Below are positions 58,876 to 64,000 of a stretch of 64,000 nt of DNA, in pieces (position 1 is the stretch's first letter; the number at the start of each line of letters is the position of its first letter). The translations under genes were made by a program, and so were the position numbers. The notes beneath the pieces are model-generated. The model had not been told where the DNA came from. It was given only the letters and a program-made list of their open reading frames with translations, and did not search any database. The stretch is taken from contig ARYC01001237.1 of the NCBI GenBank assembly GCA_000711775.1, forward strand, positions 42,076 through 106,075, in the 5' to 3' direction. Source of the DNA: Oxytricha trifallax. Its lineage: Eukaryota > Ciliophora > Spirotrichea > Sporadotrichida > Oxytrichidae.

Positions 58876-59846
58876 TGTTAATTAACCACAAAATATATTT
58901 AATTATTAATGTGTTATGGCTTTACATTGTATTATTTATAATATTTACATTATTCGTTTATTTCTGGCTAATTCTTTTTAAACTTTATCATTAAATTTAC
59001 AGTTAATGTTAAAAAAAATACATTAAAAATTAAATTATGTAAAGTATCACTATAAGATTTCCATTTTTTATTTAATATTTTTTTTGCTTCTTCTTTAATG
59101 TGATTCATTTTAATCAAGTATAATGTAAGTATAAATTTATTTATGATGAATATATAAACCTTAAAATAACTTACTAGCTTGAATTAAATGTTTCATAAGA
59201 TAAATTACAATCTCGATAAAATATTGAAGTATAACACTTTAAATTTAACTAGTTTAAATTTTTTAATCATTATTTTACAAAAAATTGAAATTATTACTAT
59301 TATTAAAAGTTGTATTGGTTAATCTAATTTTGGGAAATATATTAGACAAGAGGTTTTATAAAAATGATCATTTTCGAATAAATTAATAAATCCTAATTAG
59401 AAAGTGAAAATTTATTGTACTCGTTTAATATCTCACTTATATTCTCATATAAAATTTAATATGAATTATAAAAAATTCTTTGTTAAAAATAATTAATAAT
59501 GAGGATACTCAATTTATTTATGTTTAATTAAATTATTAAAATAATTATTTAATGCCCTTTTATAAAAAAAAATTTTAATCATAAGATAGATACTTTTTTA
59601 TTTTACAATAATATCTAGATTAAATATTATAATTTTCTAATTTAATAAAAAATGTGATATGATAATAATTTTATTAAATTTTCTAAATTGTTATATTAAA
59701 GTTTGTTTGAAAATTTAAAATTAAATTATTTCTTAAATATAGTACATTGAATTTTAATCTAAAATACAATTTTAATTTCTAAAATAAAGAAATTATTTAG
59801 AATATGGGAAATTAAGATTTATCAAATTAATTTAGTAAATTATATT
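58876..59846. other. AT-rich spacer between copies 4 and 5
   Basis: No coding frame or recognisable element was seen. Confidence 0.5.
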
Positions 59847-61573
59847 TCAAGAAATAAACTTAAATTTGAAATTGATCATTGTGAAAATCAATGTTGCCAT
59901 AGCTGTTTTTAGAGCGTTCAATATAGTTACTGTTAATGGAATACCGAAAATTATATAAATTTTGTTAAATAAAAGAGGGGATGCTTCTTTTTTTAACTTA
60001 TTTAAAGAATATAGCTGTAAAATGCAATTATAATATTTAGGAAATATTATGAGTATAATGTTAAAGAATAAATGATATTAATTAAGTGAAGGCAATTTTT
60101 AATTTTTTTAAATGTCAGTTTGATTATAATAAATCTATGACCCATTTTACAAATTTGATATATTAATAATAAGTTATATAAAATATATGTTTGATAAAAT
60201 TGATATTGGATTAAATTCAATTTCCCTTTCTAGTCTCTATTCAATAGCATTTAGCACTTCTAATGACCTATTTATTGATTAAAATTTAATTACAAAATTT
60301 ATTGTAAGCATGCATTTTTTCAGGCCGAATTCATTTTTCATGTAGGTGAAGTAAAACATTTCATGAATATTAAAGTAATTTTTATTAAAAATTATAGTAG
60401 TTTATCTGTATGCATCTTTGAAAGTATTGTTTATTAATTTGTCTTCAAGACTTCCATAGTATTGAGCATCTTTCCACTCTGATTTGAATCTCTCCAAAAC
60501 ATTTCTTAATTCCACGATTCTCAAGATTTACTTGTTAGATATCTCATTCACCCAAGCTCCAAAGTAGAAAACCTTATAAATAATTAAACAGACCATTAAA
60601 ATCTCTAATAAACTCATTATTGAGACAAATTTTTTGGCTTTATTTTTGCTTTTACTTTAATATCCGAAAACTTAATAAATTTTTTCAGTAAAAAATTAAA
60701 GATTAATTAAAAAAAAACAAGTTTTTAAATATATATAAGACTTGTAATTGAAACCATTTTTATAAAATACCTTTAATTACGAACAATAAAGATTGTTAAA
60801 ATTAAATTATTTATTAGATTACTAATTTGTGTTAGTTTAAAATATCTTAGAAGGGAAATAATGAAAACAAAAAAGGAAAAATTTAATAAGTATCGAAAGT
60901 TACATTTTTATAAGGAATTTTTAAAAATAGTAATTTTAAAGTTTTTTTAATTTTGATATTAAAATTTTTTTATTTTTTAATAGTAAAATAAACTTAGAAG
61001 CTAAAGATAATAATCTAAAATAAGTTTTTAAGCTTTAAGAAAATAATCTTACTCGTAATAAATACATTAATCTTATAATCTTCAACTTTTGATCTAAGTC
61101 TAGATAAATTATAAATTTTATTACAACTTCAGAATTAGTTAGGATTTAATTGATAACTCAAAACCAATAGTTACGACAAGAGAAAACTATATTTCATATT
61201 CAGTGAATAGCTCAAAGAACCAACCAAGCCAGAGGGACCCCACTAGACCATATGCAACCATGAAGAAGTAAACATAAGAGTCAAGTCTTAATTTAAATCT
61301 AATTCCCATATCTTGAGCCATTATTCTTAAGTCAAGCCATGATTGAAGGGTTTTGGGATCAAAGAAGTTTATCAAAGTAATATGCTAAATTAAATTGGTA
61401 AAACTTGAAAAAAATCAATATATGTTTAATTTCAAAGAAAATTTTTATAATCATTTATTTAATCAAAGGAACACATAAAAACTTATCTTTTACTTTAAAT
61501 CTATTAGGTTCAAGTTAAACTTCACAAAATATCATATTGAGTTTTCTTCTGTGCAGATCTGTAATTGCCATTT
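59847..61573 (-). pseudogene. Polytopic membrane protein family, copy 5, 5'-truncated
   Basis: Only the C-terminal half remains: 61571-61470 (DLHRRKLNMIFCE, LEPNRFKVKDK); 61375-61145 (LQSWLDLRIMAQDMGIRFKL; VAYGLVGSLWLGWFFELF); 60560-60410; 60345-60310; 60265-60190; 59945-59847. It ends at TGA 59847-59849. Homology to copies 3 and 4 stops at about 61573, next to a C-rich tract, and none of the upstream coding pieces follows in the next kilobase. The surviving coding pieces look undamaged. It is closest to copy 3 in the 61.3 kb piece. Confidence 0.65.
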
Positions 61574-61587
61574 GTTCCTACCGAGAT

Positions 61588-61675
61588 CACCCTATCCACC
61601 CCACCCCACCCCCTACCCATACCCCCACTACCCCACACCCTACCCCACCCCCTACCCCACCCCCTTAAATACCCC
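61588..61675. repeat. C-rich CCCTACCCCAC-type tract
   Basis: About 90 bp of degenerate CCCCA/CCCTA repeats (CACCCCACCCCACCCCCTAC and similar) in otherwise AT-rich DNA. The other strand is G-rich with many GGG runs and could form quadruplexes. It is not the exact C4A4 repeat of the TBE ends. It marks the breakpoint of copy 5. Confidence 0.75.
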
Positions 61676-61841
61676 ATTTCATATCAAATTTTTTATCTAC
61701 AAGGTCTAAATCGATCTCCTTCAAGACATCTCGACACACAAGACCCTATTTTGTATAAAAGCATATAATAAATAATATTGTGTTTAATGATTAAAATCAA
61801 ATAAATTTAACACATCACTGTTTAATTTTAAAATCAAACCA

Positions 61842-61980
61842 TCAATCTTAGTCGTAACGTCGACGTATCTGAGTGAGTTGACGTGACAAATTCCGTGACT
61901 TGGCAATCATGAAGTAGAAAACTCCGAAAAAACCATTCTCGCTATTACCTATTCTTCCCCCAAAATCAAGATGTCAGCCC
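61842..61980 (-). CDS. Orphan 3' coding segment, unknown protein
   Basis: A less AT-rich stretch reads FGGRIGNSENGFFGVFYFMI and then AKSRNLSRQLTQIRRRYDQD to TGA 61842-61844. A hydrophobic segment next to a basic tail would suit the C-terminus of a membrane protein. Its upstream pieces are not obvious. A weak candidate lies at about 62360-62290 (FYPQLRLLLYLCD). It differs from the five-copy family. Confidence 0.45.
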
Positions 61981-61989
61981 AGTAATTAA

Positions 61990-62507
61990 TATATTAAAAA
62001 AATTTTAAATCTATAATAACACTTTATTGGAGTAGATTAATCATATTATTTATTTCAAACTTATTCTAAAAAAAGAGTTTCCCATAAGAAATTCGAATTC
62101 TTCCTTAATAAATTTAAATTATTACTTTTCCAATCTGAACTAAGTATTAATGTTGTAGTCTTACTATCATATTTTGACTTTAAATATATCATTTTGAGAA
62201 TTTCAGTAATTAGATTAAAGAGAGATTTTGTTACTTCGATTTTCTTTTAATGTAAAATAATTTAACTAAAAAAAAACCTATTGATTAAATAGTATTTCTG
62301 TCACACAAATAGAGAAGTAGACGCAACTGAGGATAAAATTGAGAGATAAACTTAAACTTAAAAGAATCAACAATTAAAATCGTATTATGGAGGAAAACCA
62401 AATCTAATAATTTGATGGATTTTAAAGTTTTTGATTAATTTAAACATTTAAAACTATTTGCTTGTTAGGTATTTATCACTTTGAGATTTTTTTAAGTTTT
62501 AAATCAA
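61990..62507. other. AT-rich spacer before the second TBE
   Basis: Nothing firm here apart from the weak coding-like patch near 62290-62360 on the - strand. Confidence 0.4.
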
Positions 62508-62519
62508 TATTGTAGGAAT
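62508..62519. mobile_element. Left tip of a TTGTAGG element, interrupted by TBE
   Basis: TA (62508-62509) followed by TTGTAGGAAT is identical to the first 10 bases of the other TTGTAGG elements. The TBE begins at the next base, so AAT (62517-62519) is presumably the ANT target triplet. The right half would lie outside the window. Confidence 0.6.
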
Positions 62520-64000
62520 CAAAACCCCAAAACCCCTTAATGAGGTTTATAAGTGCTTTGATTTGTAGGGAATTTGTTAGGGGTTGGGGTTATTAATAGG
62601 TTTTAATGTGAAATTAATAGTAAATGTATTTAATTTAATCACTCAAAATGCACTTTTGGATCATGTAGGAGAGGTCTGAAGTTTATCTTACTTAACCACA
62701 ACTCTATCTGCTCTATTGATATGTCTGATCTTGAGTTGTTTAATTAATATTGACTCTCCATTTGTTTCATTGATTGAGATACTCTTGTTTTGTCAATAAA
62801 TTGCCTAATTCTTTATTTAGCATCCTTCTCGCATCTTGTAGAGTAATATTCATTGCGAGGCATATCGCACTCTATTATAATTGCTGCTAAAGCCCACACA
62901 TCCCACTATAAGTCTCCATCTCTCCAGTCTTCTCTTTTGGATAATAGCCTGGAGTTCCCATTACACTTCCAAGCCTTGATACTTCCACTCTTAAGGCTCT
63001 GTTGAAATCAATAATTCTTACTGTTACTGGTGAAAAGTTCAACATTATATTCTCAGGCTTGAGATCTCTGTGAACAAAGCCTAACTTATGAAGCTCTTTG
63101 ATACCTTGTATAGCTTAGGTTGATATTAATGAAGCTATCTATGATTTCTTTGATCAGTTATGAAATCTCTGAGTGTCATTTCAAAGAGTGGTAGTCTGAA
63201 AGCTACATGATCTTTGGCTAGGAGAACAGCATCTACCTTTATTAAGTATTTGCACTCTTTAAACTTAGCCTGAGTGAGCACTTAATATTCATTAGTAAAC
63301 TCCATTTAATATTTATCATCAATAAGGAGATAGTTGAAAGGATATACCTTGTAAGCATACTGATGATCCTTAATAACTTTCTTGTCAAAGGAGTCCTCTA
63401 GAATTAGGTAGCTTTAGAGAGAAGTATCTAAATCAATCTATGCAAGTACTGGAATTTTCTTGTATTATATTTTAATCATGATTTTAGTGACCTCTGATGC
63501 TAAGAGGTTGCGTGCAATCCTCACATACTCTGATTCGCTTGCCTGTTAAAGCTCAGCAACTTAAAGAGGCTCCCTTGCTTTTCTTTTGTTGAGCAACTTC
63601 AGTTGAGTGTCTTAATCTTCAACTTCTATTTCTTTCTTGTGGGCTTTTAAAAGATGCTTCTTTAAGTCTCTCGTGTGAGAGTACTGCTTATGGCACTCAA
63701 AGCAATCATACTTTCCATCAACTTTGTCATGCTTTAAGTATACAGTAGGCTTAGCTTCCTTATGAACCTTCATATGCCTGTACCAGCTAGATTTATGAGC
63801 AAAATCTCTCTCACACAGCTCACAAAAGTATATTTCTAATTCTTCAGTTTGTATAGGAATTTCATTAATACCTTTCTCCTCCTCTCTGTCTCCCACACAC
63901 TTGTTTGCCATTCATTTTCTATTATTAATTTATATTTTAATAACAGAGACCTCAAGTGATAGCTCTGGTAGTTCTTTATGAGAGTTCATCTCGCAGCTAT
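62520..64000. mobile_element. TBE: Second TBE, left part, runs off the window
   Basis: It begins with the exact 17-mer CAAAACCCCAAAACCCC at 62520-62536 and the same terminal repeat as the first TBE (TTAATGAGGTTTATAAGTGC). It contains the 57 kDa gene. Bases 63912-64000, up to the window edge, are TBE spacer. Confidence 0.92.
62639..63911 (-). CDS. TBE 57 kDa zinc-finger/kinase protein
   Basis: ATG 63911 (MANKCVGDREEEKGINEIPI) leads to two C2H2 fingers: CELCERDFAHKSSWYRHMKV (C-x2-C-x12-H-x3-H) and CFECHKQYSHTRDLKKHLLK. After a linker comes a kinase-like domain: GFVHRDLKPENIM at about 63080, IIDFNRA in the DFG position, then GTPGYYPKREDWRDG and WDVWALAAIIIECD. It ends at TGA 62639-62641. HRDLKPEN is canonical but DFG is DFN, so activity is uncertain. 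The span is one base off a multiple of three: the frame slips between about 63120 and 63170, just before GIKELHKLGF. This may be a real indel or a sequencing error. The rest reads cleanly. Confidence 0.85.

Noticed and set aside
61565-61768. Pro/His-rich plus-strand ORF (PPHPLPIPPLP...)
   Set aside because: It is the translation of the C-rich simple repeat; there is no other coding signal.

Overview
The window is germline (micronuclear) DNA of a hypotrich ciliate of the Oxytricha/Stylonychia type. Three things in the sequence show this. (1) The real coding regions read through many in-frame TAA and TAG codons and end only at TGA, which is the ciliate code with TAA/TAG = Gln. (2) Two telomere-bearing transposons (TBE) are present, with ends made of C4A4 telomere repeats. 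(3) Many genes become open only when short AT-rich segments between 3-14 bp direct repeats are removed, which is how internal eliminated sequences (IESs) and their pointers look. Because a standard-code ORF scan breaks these genes into pieces, the spans given here were read by hand with TGA as the only stop. Most exon and MDS (macronuclear-destined segment) borders are inferred.

Layout. 0.08-1.42 kb: an intact SF3-helicase (parvovirus NS1/Rep-like) ORF on the + strand, followed by five triplets of an octamer repeat at 1.49-1.93 kb. 2.3-19.1 kb: ordinary single-copy cellular genes, all on the - strand. In order these are a Gln/Asn-rich protein, a URI/prefoldin-like protein, two small unknown proteins, a MORN-repeat region, a pseudokinase region and a coiled-coil region (these last three may be one gene), a Cys-containing single-pass membrane protein, and an ankyrin-DHHC palmitoyltransferase. 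19.3-61.6 kb: five tandem diverged copies, all on the - strand, of a gene for a polytopic membrane protein. The copies are swollen by AT-rich spacers, palindromic MITEs, one complete TBE (25.8-29.8 kb), an inserted element with a 458-codon ORF and an (ATT)n tail (41.2-42.7 kb), and a two-strand gene block nested in copy 3 (44.2-47.5 kb). Copy 5 is cut off at a C-rich tract. 61.8 kb: one orphan 3' exon. 62.5 kb to the end: a second TBE running out of the window.

How the parts relate. The mobile elements sit in DNA that would be thrown away when the macronucleus forms. MITEs lie between coding segments, both TBEs are inserted into an element with TTGTAGG termini, and the element with the 458-codon ORF lies between two coding segments of copy 3. 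The TBE 42, 57 and 22 kDa genes of the first copy carry frame breaks. The second TBE's 57 kDa gene has two good C2H2 fingers and one apparent frame slip.
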